Source: Flavobacterium praedii (lineage in GTDB: Bacteria; Bacteroidota; Bacteroidia; Flavobacteriales; Flavobacteriaceae). Taken from it: DNA of 64,000 nucleotides. The notes under the pieces were generated by a model. It did no database searches. It had not been told where the DNA came from and was given only the letters and a program-made list of their open reading frames with translations. The stretch covers positions 1,389,001-1,453,000 of the forward strand of contig NZ_CP113948.1 of NCBI RefSeq assembly GCF_026810365.1, read 5' to 3'. A program made the position numbers and the translations under genes. Shown one piece after another: positions 27,340-37,295 of the stretch. The stretch's first letter is position 1; each line of letters opens with the position of its first letter.

Positions 27340-28422
27340 ATGAACATAGAATTAAGAGAAATTACAATACGTGAACTAATTCAAAATTATGAAGACAATA
27401 ACGAAAATGGTGTTATAGGATATGATGGAAAATTAGACATTCGCCCTCCATATCAACGTGAATTTATCTACAAAGACAAACAACGAGAGGCTGTAATTGA
27501 TACAATTACTAAAAATTTTCCACTAAATGTAATGTATTGGGCAGTTCGTGAAGATGGTAATTTTGAAGTTATTGACGGACAACAAAGAACTATTTCAATT
27601 TGTCAGTTTGTCTCAGGTGAATTTGCCTATATGTTTAGATTTTTTCACAATTTGCAAAAAGATGAACAAGAGCAAATCTTAAACTACAAATTAATGGTTT
27701 ATTTATGTAGCGGTACTGATAGCCAAAAGTTGGAATGGTTCAAAACCATCAATATTGCAGGAGAAAAATTAACTGAACAAGAATTGCGTAATGCCGTTTA
27801 CTCAGGTAGTTGGGTATCTAGTGTAAAACCAATCTTTAGTAAACGTAATTGTCCCGCTTTTGGTTTAGCAAGTGATTATATGACTGGTAGTCCGGACAGA
27901 CAAGAATACTTGGAAACAACTATAAAATGGATTTCAAATGGAAACATTGAAGTTTATATGTCCAATCACCAACACGACCCTAATGCTAACGAAATTTGGT
28001 TGTACTTTCAATCTATAATAAATTGGGTAAAAGCTACTTTCCCTAAGTATCGCAGAGAAATGAAAGGTATTGGTTGGGGCTTTTTATATAACGAATTCAA
28101 AACTAAAAACTTTGACCACAAAAAACTCGAAGAAGAAATTGCAACTTTGATGCAAGATGAAGACGTTACCAACAAAAAGGGAATTTACGAATACGTCTTA
28201 ACTAGAAAAGAAAAATTTCTTAATATTAGAGCTTTTACTGACAATCAAAAACGTGAAGCCTATGAAAGACAACAAGGTATTTGCGTGAAATGTGGAGAAC
28301 ATTTTGAATTATCAGGAATGGAAGCAGACCACATTACACCTTGGCACGAAGGCGGAAATACTTCTGCCGAAAATTGCCAAATGTTGTGCAAACACGACAA
28401 CCGAATTAAAAGCGGAAAATAG
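27340..28422 (+). CDS. Cassette 12: DUF262 (ParB-like) plus HNH nuclease (copy 1)
   Basis: 360 residues. The N-terminal DUF262 domain shows IRPPYQREFIYKDKQ (34-48) and the nucleotide-handling motif IDGQQRT (78-84). The C-terminal HNH domain (about 310-360) has CVKCGEHF, ADHITPWHEGG, NCQMLCKHDN. This DUF262 plus HNH order is that of single-chain GmrSD-like enzymes and of nucleases paired with methylases. It may cut unmodified or foreign DNA in partnership with the preceding methyltransferase; that pairing is inference from adjacency. A diverged copy is at 47584-48666. Confidence 0.85.
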   Translation: MNIELREITIRELIQNYEDNNENGVIGYDGKLDIRPPYQREFIYKDKQREAVIDTITKNFPLNVMYWAVREDGNFEVIDGQQRTISICQFVSGEFAYMFRFFHNLQKDEQEQILNYKLMVYLCSGTDSQKLEWFKTINIAGEKLTEQELRNAVYSGSWVSSVKPIFSKRNCPAFGLASDYMTGSPDRQEYLETTIKWISNGNIEVYMSNHQHDPNANEIWLYFQSIINWVKATFPKYRREMKGIGWGFLYNEFKTKNFDHKKLEEEIATLMQDEDVTNKKGIYEYVLTRKEKFLNIRAFTDNQKREAYERQQGICVKCGEHFELSGMEADHITPWHEGGNTSAENCQMLCKHDNRIKSGK

Positions 28423-28442
28423 GAATAAACAAGAAGTCCAGC

Positions 28443-28574
28443 CACCAACACACGCTACAACGGATTTGGGCAATTGGCTTAATGGAAAGTTGGTTTTGTA
28501 TTTGGAAGATTTGGCAAATCCGAAGATAAGGCTTAATTTAGTCCCAAACCCGCTGTAGCGCGAGAACGTTACTG
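28443..28574 (+). repeat. attC 12 (class C)
   Basis: Closes the methylase/nuclease cassette 12 (26142-28568). Tip TTGGTGGC pairs with GCCACCAA. Confidence 0.93.
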
Positions 28575-29199
28575 GCTAGTTGCGAAATAAGAAGGAAAAT
28601 TTCGATAAAAACAGCTTTTATAATTCTATTATGATGACAAGAAATAGTCGTTCGGAAACTTGATAAATTTGAATTTTAAAGTCTGAAATACTAAAACTTG
28701 AACTTGAACTTGAGTTTCGAAGCTTCTAAACTGAATCTGATAAGCGAAGCGTGAATTTCGAACTTGAGTTTCGAAGTTTCTAAACTGAATCTGAAAACAT
28801 AATCTGAATTTCTAACTTGAGTTTCGGAGTTTCTAAACTGAAAAGTAGAAGTTTAAGGTTGGATTTTTTTTAAATTAAAAATGGGTTTTTACCAAAAAAA
28901 CAAGAATGAAATTAATGCCGAATTTGGATTTAAAATTGCCAATATTAGGCTGAAAATCGAATATAAAATGGAATAAAATTAGCTGAGATTAAGGCTAGAA
29001 TTGGGTTTTGTGCCAGCTAAAAATTGGAATAGAATCGGGTTTTAATTGGAACATCAGCTAGAAACAACCAGCCAGTAACACACGCTACAAGCAATTTGGG
29101 GATTTGGCTTAATTTAAAAATGGTTTTGTATTTGGAAATATTTGGCAAATCCGAATAATGGGCTTAATTTAGTCCCAAACTGCTTCTAGCGCGGGGACG
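28569..29199 (+). other. Cassette 13: no gene (repeat family N3)
   Basis: 631 bases opening TTACTGGCTAGTTGCG and ending CAACCAGCCAGTAA. The body repeats AACTTGAGTTTCGAAG and TTCTAAACTGAATCTGA units three to four times (about 28690-28850). The tail from about 28880 resembles N1/N2 tails. A near-identical copy is at 45757-46386. No frame is coding-like. Confidence 0.7.
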
Positions 29200-29205
29200 T
29201 TACTG
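29073..29205 (+). repeat. attC 13 (class A)
   Basis: Closes gene-free cassette 13 (28569-29199). Right arm variant TGCTTCTAGCG. Tip TTACTGGCTAGTTG pairs with CAACCAGCCAGTAA. Confidence 0.92.
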
Positions 29206-29719
29206 GCTAGTTATGCCGAAATTACGCAGGTAATTTCGATTTGGATTAAAGTTTGCAACTCGCAGAAACTTAAAAAGCAGAAGCGTGAAAGTTGGGATCG
29301 CCAACGGAAACTTGAAAAGTTGAAACCTGAAAAGCGAAAGCGTGAAAATAGAAACTTGCCAACAGAAACTTGAAAATTGGAATCTGAAAAGCAGAAACTT
29401 GAAAGTTGAAACTTCCCAGCAGAAACTTGAAAAGCAGAAACTTGAAAAATTTTGTGCGGAAAATAAAAAGTGACTAATTGAAAATAATACGCCGAAAATT
29501 ACAAGCTAAAAAACAGAAACTTGAAAGTTGGATTCAGCCAACAGAAGCGTGAAAAATTTGCGCTTAAATTGTAATTTCGACAAAATAACCAGCCAGTAAC
29601 ACACGCTACAAGCAATTTGGGCATTAAGCTTAATGGGAAGTTGGTTTTATATTTGGAAGATTTGGCAAATCCGAAAAATGGGCTTAATTTAGTCCCAAAC
29701 TGCTTTTAGCGCGGGGACG
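29200..29719 (+). other. Cassette 14: no gene (repeat family N5)
   Basis: 520 bases opening TTACTGGCTAGTTATG. It consists mainly of degenerate units of about 20-30 bases around AACTTGAAAAGCAGAAAC and GTTGGGATCGCCAACAG (29260-29550). No credible frame. It is related to the bodies at 52462-53072 and 62948-63461. Confidence 0.65.
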
Positions 29720-29725
29720 TTAGCG
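29594..29725 (+). repeat. attC 14 (class A)
   Basis: Closes gene-free cassette 14 (29200-29719). Tip TTACTGGCTAGTTA pairs with TAACCAGCCAGTAA. Confidence 0.92.
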
Positions 29726-29764
29726 GTAATTAGCCGAACGAAACGAAAATTTAACAACATAATA

Positions 29765-30361
29765 ATGATAGAAGAAATAATTTTTAAATTACAACTAATA
29801 CAAATAGATTTTTTTACAGCTTTTGGATTATTTACTTTCCTATACTTCATTTCCTCAATCTTTATTAGAAAACCTATTGTCAAAAATATTGATGAAGAAT
29901 CTAATCGCTTTATTTCCTTCATTGGAATACTATATTTATTATTATGGATTATCGGAATATTTGTTGAATTAAATATTTTAAACCAAGAAGACAAAACCGA
30001 ATTTTTAAACAGAATGTTTGGAAAATATTGGTTTGGATTTTGGATTCAACCTTTACTTTGGGTATTAATCACCCAATTATTGCGATTCAAAAGTATTAGG
30101 AAAAACATTTTTTTACGAATATTATTTAGTGTTTTATTGATGATATCAATAGAAAGAATGATTATAATAATTACATCGTTTCATCGTGATTATCTCCCAA
30201 GTTCTTGGACAATGTATAATGAAGTTGGAATTTACCCTTCGAATTTGGTGCTTTCATTATTTCTAAAAATCATTGTGTTTTTAGTTTTCGTCGGAATATT
30301 TTACTCAATCAATGAAAAAATAAAAAATTTTAAACTACGCAGAGAAAATAACTACCGCTAA
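29765..30361 (+). CDS. Cassette 15: polytopic membrane protein
   Basis: 198 residues with about five transmembrane helices (for example ITFFTAFGLFTFLYFI-like near 17-32, ILYLLLWIIGIFVEL near 53-67, QPLLWVLITQLL, FLRILFSVLLMISI and a final IIVFLVFVGIFY). Family not recognised. The stop codon falls within the pre-attC tip, so the gene uses its cassette completely. Confidence 0.6.
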   Translation: MIEEIIFKLQLIQIDFFTAFGLFTFLYFISSIFIRKPIVKNIDEESNRFISFIGILYLLLWIIGIFVELNILNQEDKTEFLNRMFGKYWFGFWIQPLLWVLITQLLRFKSIRKNIFLRILFSVLLMISIERMIIIITSFHRDYLPSSWTMYNEVGIYPSNLVLSLFLKIIVFLVFVGIFYSINEKIKNFKLRRENNYR

Positions 30362-30487
30362 CACACGCTACAAGCAATTTGGGTATTAGGCTTAATTTAA
30401 AATTGGTCTTGTATTTGGAAGATTTGGCAAATCCGAATAATGGGATTAATTTAGTCCCAAACTGCGTGTAGCGCGGGAACGTTAGTG
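30356..30487 (+). repeat. attC 15 (class A)
   Basis: Closes cassette 15 (29720-30481). Tip TTAGCGGTAATTA pairs with TAACTACCGCTAA; the gene's stop is within this sequence. Confidence 0.92.
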
Positions 30488-30525
30488 GTAACTCTAAAGA
30501 ACGACACGTGAAACTATTCAACCTT

Positions 30526-31191
30526 ATGAAACAACAGAAAATAGATTTGACACCTGAACAGACAATTAGGCGTTTGGTTGACTATATGCCTGACTTTTAT
30601 AAAACCCATAAACAATTCATCAATTGTGTTGAGTATTTAAATCATAGAGAATGGGAACTTGCACTTGAAAGTTTAATAGAACTAGCGGACGAAACTGAGC
30701 ATTATTTTTCAGAAGAGTTTTGGTTTGGACTTGCAGACTCTGCCGAAAAAATGCGTTTGTCTGATAAGGCAGATTATTGCAGAAAGCAAATCAAAAAAAA
30801 CGAACAACATATAAAAACAACGACACCATTTGGTTGGACAACTATAAAATATGATGACACCCTTTTTCAACACCACATTTCGGAGAAGCTTAAAGAAGAA
30901 TGGTCGACAACAAGACGTGAAAAGGATAACGTTCACGAGTTCCTAACAAAAGAAGGAGTTCATTTAAAATCTCAAGGACGAAGCGGATTTTTATATATTT
31001 CTGAAAAAGGAAAAATTGCCGAAGTTGAATTTGAATTAGGAATTAATGGGCTTATTCTTTATTTCAACAGTTTGACAAATTGGTCTTTACCAACAAAGCA
31101 AATATTAATGGCTGACGAGAAACAGAAAATAAAAATTGATATTAATAATTGGGCACTAAAGACAAAGAACGCAATCGAGTTTGATGACTAA
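30526..31191 (+). CDS. Cassette 16: hypothetical protein
   Basis: About 221 residues from ATG 30526; a GTG at 30508 would add six. The N-terminal half is helical (YLNHREWELALESLIELADE, TPR-like), followed by a mixed alpha/beta C-terminus (GFLYISEKGKIAEVEFELG). Soluble, no known family. Confidence 0.6.
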   Translation: MKQQKIDLTPEQTIRRLVDYMPDFYKTHKQFINCVEYLNHREWELALESLIELADETEHYFSEEFWFGLADSAEKMRLSDKADYCRKQIKKNEQHIKTTTPFGWTTIKYDDTLFQHHISEKLKEEWSTTRREKDNVHEFLTKEGVHLKSQGRSGFLYISEKGKIAEVEFELGINGLILYFNSLTNWSLPTKQILMADEKQKIKIDINNWALKTKNAIEFDD

Positions 31192-31203
31192 GAAAAGAGC
31201 TAC

Positions 31204-31335
31204 CACTAACACACGCTACAAGCAATTTGGGTATTAGGCTTAATTTGAAGTTGGTTTTGTATTTGGAAGATTTGGCAAATCCGAATAATGGGCTTAATTT
31301 AGTCCCAAACTGCTTGTAGCGCGGGGACGTTATGA
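31204..31335 (+). repeat. attC 16 (class A)
   Basis: Closes cassette 16 (30482-31329). Tip TTAGTGGTAACTCT pairs with AGAGCTACCACTAA. Confidence 0.93.
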
Positions 31336-31897
31336 GCTAGTTGAAAAATGAAAATTTCGGTTTAAATCAGGTTTTTAAAAGCCATTTAGTTGCGCTGAAA
31401 ATCGAAATACAGAAACTTGAAAATTGGATTTTTAATTGGAAACTTGAGAAGCTGAAACTTGAATATTGGAGTTTCTAAACGGAATCTGAATTGCAAAACT
31501 TGAAATGCAGAAACTTGAATTTCGGAGTTTCTAAACTGGATCTGAAAAGCGGAACTTGAAAATTGGAGTTTTAAATTGGATTGCAAAAACTGAAACTTGA
31601 ATGTTGAAGTTTCATAGAAAATAAACAGAAACAATCGTTTTGGTTTTTAAACTGAAACGAAAAAAGGGAATAAAATTTAGTCGAGATTTGGGCAAGAATT
31701 AGGTTTTAAGTCGGCCAAAATTAGGCTAAAAATCAATTAATAATAAGGAATATTTGCTAGAAACAACCAGCTCATAACACACGCTACAAGCAATTTGGGT
31801 ATTAGGCTTAATTTGAAATTGGTTTTGTGTCAGTAAGATTTGGCAAATCCGAAAAATGGGCTTAATTTAGTCCCAAACTGCTTTTAGCGCGGGAACG
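31330..31897 (+). other. Cassette 17: no gene (repeat family N1)
   Basis: 568 bases with the N1 tip TTATGAGCTAGTTG. The body has four units of GAAACTTGAA...GGAGTTTCTAAAC(T/G)GAATCTGA at about 31410-31600. It is about 100 bases shorter than the other N1 members. Minus-strand frames exist but are low-complexity Phe/Gln runs from the repeat. Confidence 0.65.
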
Positions 31898-31903
31898 TTA
31901 TGA
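31772..31903 (+). repeat. attC 17 (class A)
   Basis: Closes gene-free cassette 17 (31330-31897). Variable part contains GTGTCAGTAAGATTT instead of GTATTTGGAAGATTT. Confidence 0.92.
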
Positions 31904-32561
31904 GCTAGTTGAAAAAAGTGCATTTCATTTAAAATCAGTCTTTTAAAAATTATTTAGTTGCGCAGAAAATAAAATTCTGAAGCTTGAAAAATGGAGTTTT
32001 TAATTGGAAGTATATCACGAAAAGCAAAAAACACAGTTTGATGTTTAGAATCTGAAATGCAGAACTTGAATTTTGGAACTTCTAAACTGAATCTGAAATT
32101 GAAGGTTTGAAATTCGGAACTTGAAAAGCAAACTTGAATTTCGGAGTTTTAAACTGAATCTGAAATGAAGAACTTGAAAAGCGAATTTGAATTTCAGAGT
32201 TTTTAATGGAAATAAACAATCGTTTTGATTCTCAAATTGAGATGAAAAAATAAGAATGAAAATTGGCTGAAATTTAGATTCGAATTAGTTTTTAAATTTG
32301 CCAATAATTGGATGAAATTAGATTAAAAAAGGGAATGAAATTAGCTGAGATTTGGGCAAGAATTGGGTTTTGTGCCTGCCGAAAATTGGTTTAAAATCGA
32401 TTAATAATTAGGAATATCAGCTAGAAACAACCAGCTCATAACACACGCTACAAGCAATTTGGGCAATTGGCTTAATTTAAATATGGTTTTGTGTCAGTAA
32501 AATTTGGCAAATCCGAATAATGGGCTTAATTTAGTCCCAAACTGCTTTTAGCGCGGGGACG
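31898..32561 (+). other. Cassette 18: no gene (repeat family N1, duplicated at 51224-51887)
   Basis: 664 bases, read as identical to the cassette at 51224-51887 including its attC. Same degenerate AACTTGAA / GAGTTTTAAACTGAATCTGAAA composition as 23482-24145, from which it differs at scattered positions. Confidence 0.7.
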
Positions 32562-32567
32562 TTATGC
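32436..32567 (+). repeat. attC 18 (class A)
   Basis: Closes gene-free cassette 18 (31898-32561). Reads the same as attC 39. Confidence 0.92.
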
Positions 32568-33224
32568 GGGAGTTGAGCGAAAAAAAAACATTTCAGTTAA
32601 AATTACGTTTTAAAAAAGAATATAGTTACGCTGAAAATCGAAATAAAGAAACTCAAAATTGGAGTTTTAATCTGGAATTTGAAAAGCTGAAAATAGAATT
32701 TTGGAGTTTCTAAACTGAATCCTAAATGTAAAACTTGAAATGCAGAAACTTGAAAAGCAGACTTGAATTTCTGAGTTTCTAAACTGAATCTGAAAAGCGG
32801 AACTTGAAAATTGGAGTTTTAAATTGGAATGCAAAAACTGAAACTTAAATATTGAAGTTTCATTGAGAATAAAAATAAACAATCGTTTTGATTATGAAAT
32901 TGAAACGAAAAAAGGGAATAAAATTTAGCTAATATTTAGACAATAATTTGGCTTTTAATTTGCCAATAATTGGATGAAAATCAATTTTAAAAAGGAATGA
33001 AATTAGCTAGAATTTGAGCAAGAATTAGGTTTTGTGTCTGCCAAAAATAGGCTTAAAATCGATTAATAATTGGAACTATCGGCTAGAAACAACCCCCGCA
33101 TAACACACGCTACAAGCAATTTGGGTATTTGGCTTAATTTAAAAATGGTTTTGTATTTGGGAATATTTGGCAAATCCGAAAATAGGGCTTAATTTAGTCC
33201 CAAACTACTTGTAGCGCGGGAACG
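32562..33224 (+). other. Cassette 19: no gene (repeat family N2, first of three in tandem)
   Basis: 663 bases, tip TTATGCGGGAGTTG and closing CAACCCCCGCATAA. It is almost identical to the next two cassettes. A 71-codon minus-strand frame (32667-32882) recurs in all three. It is low in complexity, rich in Phe, Gln and Ser, and is best explained by the DNA repeat. Confidence 0.7.
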
Positions 33225-33230
33225 TTATGC
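33098..33230 (+). repeat. attC 19 (class A)
   Basis: Closes gene-free cassette 19 (32562-33224). Tip TTATGCGGGAGTTG pairs with CAACCCCCGCATAA. Confidence 0.92.
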
Positions 33231-33887
33231 GGGAGTTGAGCGGAAAAAAAACATTTCAGTTAAAATTACGTTTTAAAAAAGAATATAGTTACGCTGAAAA
33301 TCGAAATACAGAAACTCAAAATTGGAGTTTTAATCTGGAATTTGAAAAGCTGAAAATAGAATTTTGGAGTTTCTAAACTGAATCCTAAATGTAAAACTTG
33401 AAATGCAGAAACTTGAAAAGCAGACTTGAATTTCTGAGTTTCTAAACTGAATCTGAAAAGCGGAACTTGAAAATTGGAGTTTTAAATTGGAATGCAAAAA
33501 CTGAAACTTAAATATTGAAGTTTCATTGAGAATAAAAATAAACAATCGTTTTGATTATGAAATTGAAACGAAAAAAGGGAATAAAATTTAGCTAATATTT
33601 AGACAATAATTTGGCTTTTAATTTGCCAATAATTGGATGAAAATCAATTTTAAACAGGAATGAAATTAGCTAGAATTTGAGCAAGAATTAGGTTTTGTGT
33701 CTGCCAAAAATAGGCTTAAAATCGATTAATAATTGGAACTATCGGCTAGAAACAACCCCCGCATAACACACGCTACAAGCAAGCTGGGGATTTGGCTTAA
33801 TTTGGAAATGGTTTTGTATTTGGAAAATTTGTGTTTAACCGAAAAAATACGCATCTTTAACCCCAGCCTGCTTTTAGCGCGGGGACG
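33225..33887 (+). other. Cassette 20: no gene (repeat family N2, second of three, class B attC)
   Basis: 663 bases, body nearly identical to cassettes 19 and 21. Its attC is of class B (CAAGCTGGGG with the AATACGCATCTTTAACCCC variable part), whereas its neighbours carry class A sites. Confidence 0.7.
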
Positions 33888-33893
33888 TTATGC
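33761..33893 (+). repeat. attC 20 (class B)
   Basis: Closes gene-free cassette 20 (33225-33887). Arms CAAGCTGGGG and CCCCAGCCTGCTTTTAGCG. A class B site on an N2 body whose neighbours have class A. Confidence 0.92.
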
Positions 33894-34550
33894 GGGAGTT
33901 GAGCGGAAAAAAAACATTTCAGTTAAAATTACGTTTTAAAAAAGAATATAGTTACGCTGAAAATCGAAATACAGAAACTCAAAATTGGAGTTTTAATCTG
34001 GAATTTGAAAAGCTGAAAATAGAATTTTGGAGTTTCTAAACTGAATCCTAAATGTAAAACTTGAAATGCAGAAACTTGAAAAGCAGACTTGAATTTCTGA
34101 GTTTCTAAACTGAATCTGAAAAACGGAACTTGAAAATTGAAGTTTTAAATTGGAATGCAAAAACTGAAACTTAAATATTGAAGTTTCATTGAGAATAAAA
34201 ATAAACAATCGTTTTGATTATGAAATTGAAACGAAAAAAGGGAATAAAATTTAGCTAATATTTAGACAATAATTTGGCTTTTAATTTGCCAATAATTGGA
34301 TGAAAATCAATTTTAAACAGGAATGAAATTAGCTAGAATTTGAGCAAGAATTAGGTTTTGTGTCTGCCAAAAATAGGCTTAAAATCGATTAATAATTGGA
34401 ACTATCGGCTAGAAACAACCCCCGCATAACACACGCTACAAGCAATTTGGGTATTTGGCTTAATTTAAAAATGGTTTTGTATTTGGAAATATTTGGCAAA
34501 TCCGAATAATGGGCTTAATTTAGTCCCAAACTGCTTGTAGCGCGGGAACG
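33888..34550 (+). other. Cassette 21: no gene (repeat family N2, third of three)
   Basis: 663 bases. It differs from cassette 20 in only a few positions of the body (for example GAAAAACGG for GAAAAGCGG near 34120) but carries a class A attC. Confidence 0.7.
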
Positions 34551-34556
34551 TTATGG
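34424..34556 (+). repeat. attC 21 (class A)
   Basis: Closes gene-free cassette 21 (33888-34550). Same cassette tip as attC 19 and 20. Confidence 0.92.
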
Positions 34557-35159
34557 GTAAATTGCGAAGAAAATCAGATTTTTAAAGGCATTTAGTTGAG
34601 AAGAAGTCGAAATTCATAAACTTTGAAACTTGAATTTTATGTTTAGAAGCTGAAAAGCAAAACTTGAAATACAGAACTTGAATATTGGAGTTTCTAACCG
34701 AATCTGAAATATAGAACTTGAAATTGAAAACTTGAGTTTCGCAGTTTCTAAACTGAATCTGAAATACAGAATATGAAAAGCAAACTTGAATATTGGAGTT
34801 TTAATGGAAATAAACAATCGTTTTGATTCTCAAATTGAGATGAAAAAATAAGTATGAAAATTGGCTGAAATTTAGATTCGAATTTGGCTTTTAATTTGCC
34901 AATAATTGGATGAAAATCGATAATAAAAGGGAATGAAATTAGCTGGGATTTAGGCAAGAATTAGGTTTTGAGCCTGCCAATAATTGGTTTAAAATCGATT
35001 AATAATTAGAAATATCTGCCAGAAACAATCTACCCATAACACACGCTACAAGCAATTTGGGTATTTGGCTTAATTTAAATATGGTTTTGTATTTGGAAGA
35101 TTTGGCAAATCCGAATAATGGGCTTAATTTAGTCCCAAACTGCTTTTAGCGCGGGGACG
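34551..35159 (+). other. Cassette 22: no gene (N2-related)
   Basis: 609 bases with tip TTATGGGTAAATTGCG and closing CAATCTACCCATAA. The repeat units are the same type as N1/N2, with a shared tail from about 34800. Minus-strand frames are low-complexity and not conserved in register with those of its neighbours. Confidence 0.65.
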
Positions 35160-35165
35160 TTAGTG
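35034..35165 (+). repeat. attC 22 (class A)
   Basis: Closes gene-free cassette 22 (34551-35159). Tip TTATGGGTAAATTG pairs with CAATCTACCCATAA. Confidence 0.92.
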
Positions 35166-35213
35166 GCAAGCAATCGAGAAATTGAGAAAAAAAGAAACAT
35201 AAAATAATACTAA

Positions 35214-36053
35214 ATGAAGAAATTCTACATTATGAATGGACAAAACCAAGAAGGTCCATTTGAAATTGAACAACTAAAATTATTAAACATAAAAAAAGAT
35301 ACTCCTATTTGGTTTCAAGGAATTGAAAATTGGACAACTGCAGAAAAAGTTGAAGATTTGAAATCGATATTATCAATAAATACAACTCCCCCAAAATTTG
35401 AAAATCCAATTCAAAATAATTTTTCAACAACTCCGCCGAATTATTACAATTCTTCCAATTATAATAATCAAAATTATAATTCCCAAAATGATTATCCGAA
35501 AAGTAATTTAAAAAGAAATCTATTAATTGTTGGTGTAATATTAATAGGTTTAGCAATAATAAGCTTTTTATCAAGCAGTTATCAATCTAACAGTTATGAC
35601 TCAGAACCGTATAATGCAGACGAAACTCAAAACAGTGCTGTTTCAGCAGAAGAAACCGAAAGACAAAGAATAAATGAAGCAATTACTAAAAAGAATATGA
35701 ATTTTAGAAATAATTGGCAATCTTATTTAACTGCAACAACAAACCAATATCAATATAGAGAAATTGGTGGAATTTTTAATCTAGCTGTTATTTTCACTAA
35801 TAATACTGATTGCAAAATGGATGAAATTAAAGTAAATGTAAATTATATAAAAGATAGTGGCGGTATCTATAAAACTGAAACTGTTGTTTTCTATAACGTT
35901 TTACCTGGAACACAACAGACGGCACAAGCGCCGGATAGTGAAAGAGGTACATCAGTTGAATTAGAAATTTCGCAAGCATATTCAGATAAAATGAATTTTT
36001 ATTATCCAAGTGATAGTGGTAATTATAAAGACCCATACTTTTATAAACAATAG
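35214..36053 (+). CDS. Cassette 23: GYF_2-domain membrane protein
   Basis: 279 residues. The N-terminal ~55 residues (FYIMNGQNQEGPFEIEQLKL, IWFQGIENWTTAEKVEDL) are a GYF_2 domain, usually binding proline-rich ligands. An Asn/Tyr-rich linker, one transmembrane helix (LLIVGVILIGLAIISFL, about 102-118) and an outer domain (about 165-279) follow. The outer domain contains LAVIFTNNTDCKMDEIKVNV, resembling an FxLYD-type beta fold. The substrate is unknown. Confidence 0.7.
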   Translation: MKKFYIMNGQNQEGPFEIEQLKLLNIKKDTPIWFQGIENWTTAEKVEDLKSILSINTTPPKFENPIQNNFSTTPPNYYNSSNYNNQNYNSQNDYPKSNLKRNLLIVGVILIGLAIISFLSSSYQSNSYDSEPYNADETQNSAVSAEETERQRINEAITKKNMNFRNNWQSYLTATTNQYQYREIGGIFNLAVIFTNNTDCKMDEIKVNVNYIKDSGGIYKTETVVFYNVLPGTQQTAQAPDSERGTSVELEISQAYSDKMNFYYPSDSGNYKDPYFYKQ

Positions 36054-36084
36054 AAATAGAAAACATCACACATATTTTGCCAGC

Positions 36085-36216
36085 CACTAACACACGCTAC
36101 AAGCAAGCTGGGCAATTGGTTTAATTTGAAAATAGTTTGTATTTGATACATTTGTTTTTAACCGAAAGATTACGCATCTTTAATCCCAGCCTGCGTGTAG
36201 CGCGGGAACGTTAGCA
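36085..36216 (+). repeat. attC 23 (class B)
   Basis: Closes cassette 23 (35160-36210). Tip TTAGTGGC pairs with GCCACTAA, then GC with GC after a two-base mismatch. Confidence 0.93.
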
Positions 36217-36257
36217 GTAATTGAACCGCAGAATCAGAAAATAACAACCTTAAAAAT

Positions 36258-37145
36258 ATGAAAAAAACACTTTTAACATTAGTAATAATCTCATTTACAA
36301 ATTTTTCATTCAGTCAACAAATAGAAAAACTTGATTACTGTAATTGCATAGAAAATATCGAGAAGAACTCCCCTATTTATGATGGGAAATATGAACGAAT
36401 TTGTAAAGAAAAAACAACAGATGTTGGGAGTTTTAAAAATGACCTTCCAGATGGAGAATGGATTTCATATAATTATAAAGGCGGATTAATAAATAAAATA
36501 AATTATTCCGAGGGTAAATTAAACGGTTTGTTTGAATTATATTTTCTTAATGGCAAAGTACAATTTAGCGGTAATTTTATAAATGGTAAAAAAAATGGTG
36601 CTTGGAAATATTATAATGAAAAAGGAATTGTCATAATTGATGGCGAATATGAAATGGATAAGCCTATTAATTTATGGACTATCAAAGACAAAAAGGGAAA
36701 AAAAATAGTAGCACAGTACGATTACGCAAATTCAAAATATATCGTAAATGAAGTAGATGAAAAATTTAAATTTAAAGGTTCAGCACTTTTAGGAGGAGCA
36801 TCGTTATCATACGATTTATTTATTGAAAATGCAGAAGTTCCAAGAGATTTTTGGGATACATATGCGGATTTAAAATATTTAGCAAAATTTAAAATTGAAG
36901 AAAATAGTTCAAGTACATTTATTCTTGATGAAGTAAATGAAAAAAGTTCAAATATTACAATTACGTTTGGTAGTAATGTCCAAACTGACCCTGCCAGTCA
37001 ATTACATAAAATTGAGCATAGCAGATTATCTAAAAAATTACTTTACTATAAAATATCGGAAGCGTTAAGCGTCTTGCCTCCTTGGGTTTATAAAGGTGAA
37101 AAAGAAACAAAAATTTACATTCCATATCAAGTAAATATCAGGTAA
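36258..37145 (+). CDS. Cassette 24: secreted MORN-repeat protein
   Basis: 295 residues with signal peptide MKKTLLTLVIISFTNFSFS. Residues 45-140 hold MORN / YwqK-type repeats (GSFKNDLPDGEWISYNYKG, YSEGKLNGLFELYFLNGK, GNFINGKKNGAWKYYNEKG). The C-terminal half is unassigned. Similar proteins are often labelled YwqK antitoxin-like, without proof. Probably exported to the periplasm. Confidence 0.72.
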   Translation: MKKTLLTLVIISFTNFSFSQQIEKLDYCNCIENIEKNSPIYDGKYERICKEKTTDVGSFKNDLPDGEWISYNYKGGLINKINYSEGKLNGLFELYFLNGKVQFSGNFINGKKNGAWKYYNEKGIVIIDGEYEMDKPINLWTIKDKKGKKIVAQYDYANSKYIVNEVDEKFKFKGSALLGGASLSYDLFIENAEVPRDFWDTYADLKYLAKFKIEENSSSTFILDEVNEKSSNITITFGSNVQTDPASQLHKIEHSRLSKKLLYYKISEALSVLPPWVYKGEKETKIYIPYQVNIR

Positions 37146-37154
37146 ATCAACTAC

Positions 37155-37287
37155 TGCTAACACACGCTACAACGGATTTGGGCAATTGGCTTAATGGAAA
37201 GTTGGTTTTGTATTTGGGATGATTTGGCAAATCCGAAAATAGGGCTTAATTTAGTCCCAAACCCGCTGTAGCGCGGGAACGTTAGCA
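37155..37287 (+). repeat. attC 24 (class C)
   Basis: Closes cassette 24 (36211-37281). Right spacer CGGGAAC. Tip TTAGCAGTAATTGA pairs with TCAACTACTGCTAA. Confidence 0.93.
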
Positions 37288-37295
37288 GTAACCCT

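Noticed and set aside
32667-34208. A 71-codon minus-strand frame repeated in three cassettes (32667-32882, 33330-33545, 33993-34208) that could look like a conserved protein
   Set aside because: It is low in complexity (Phe/Gln/Ser runs) and sits in near-identical DNA, so its conservation is explained by the copies. Related N1 cassettes do not keep the frame, and no start context is evident.
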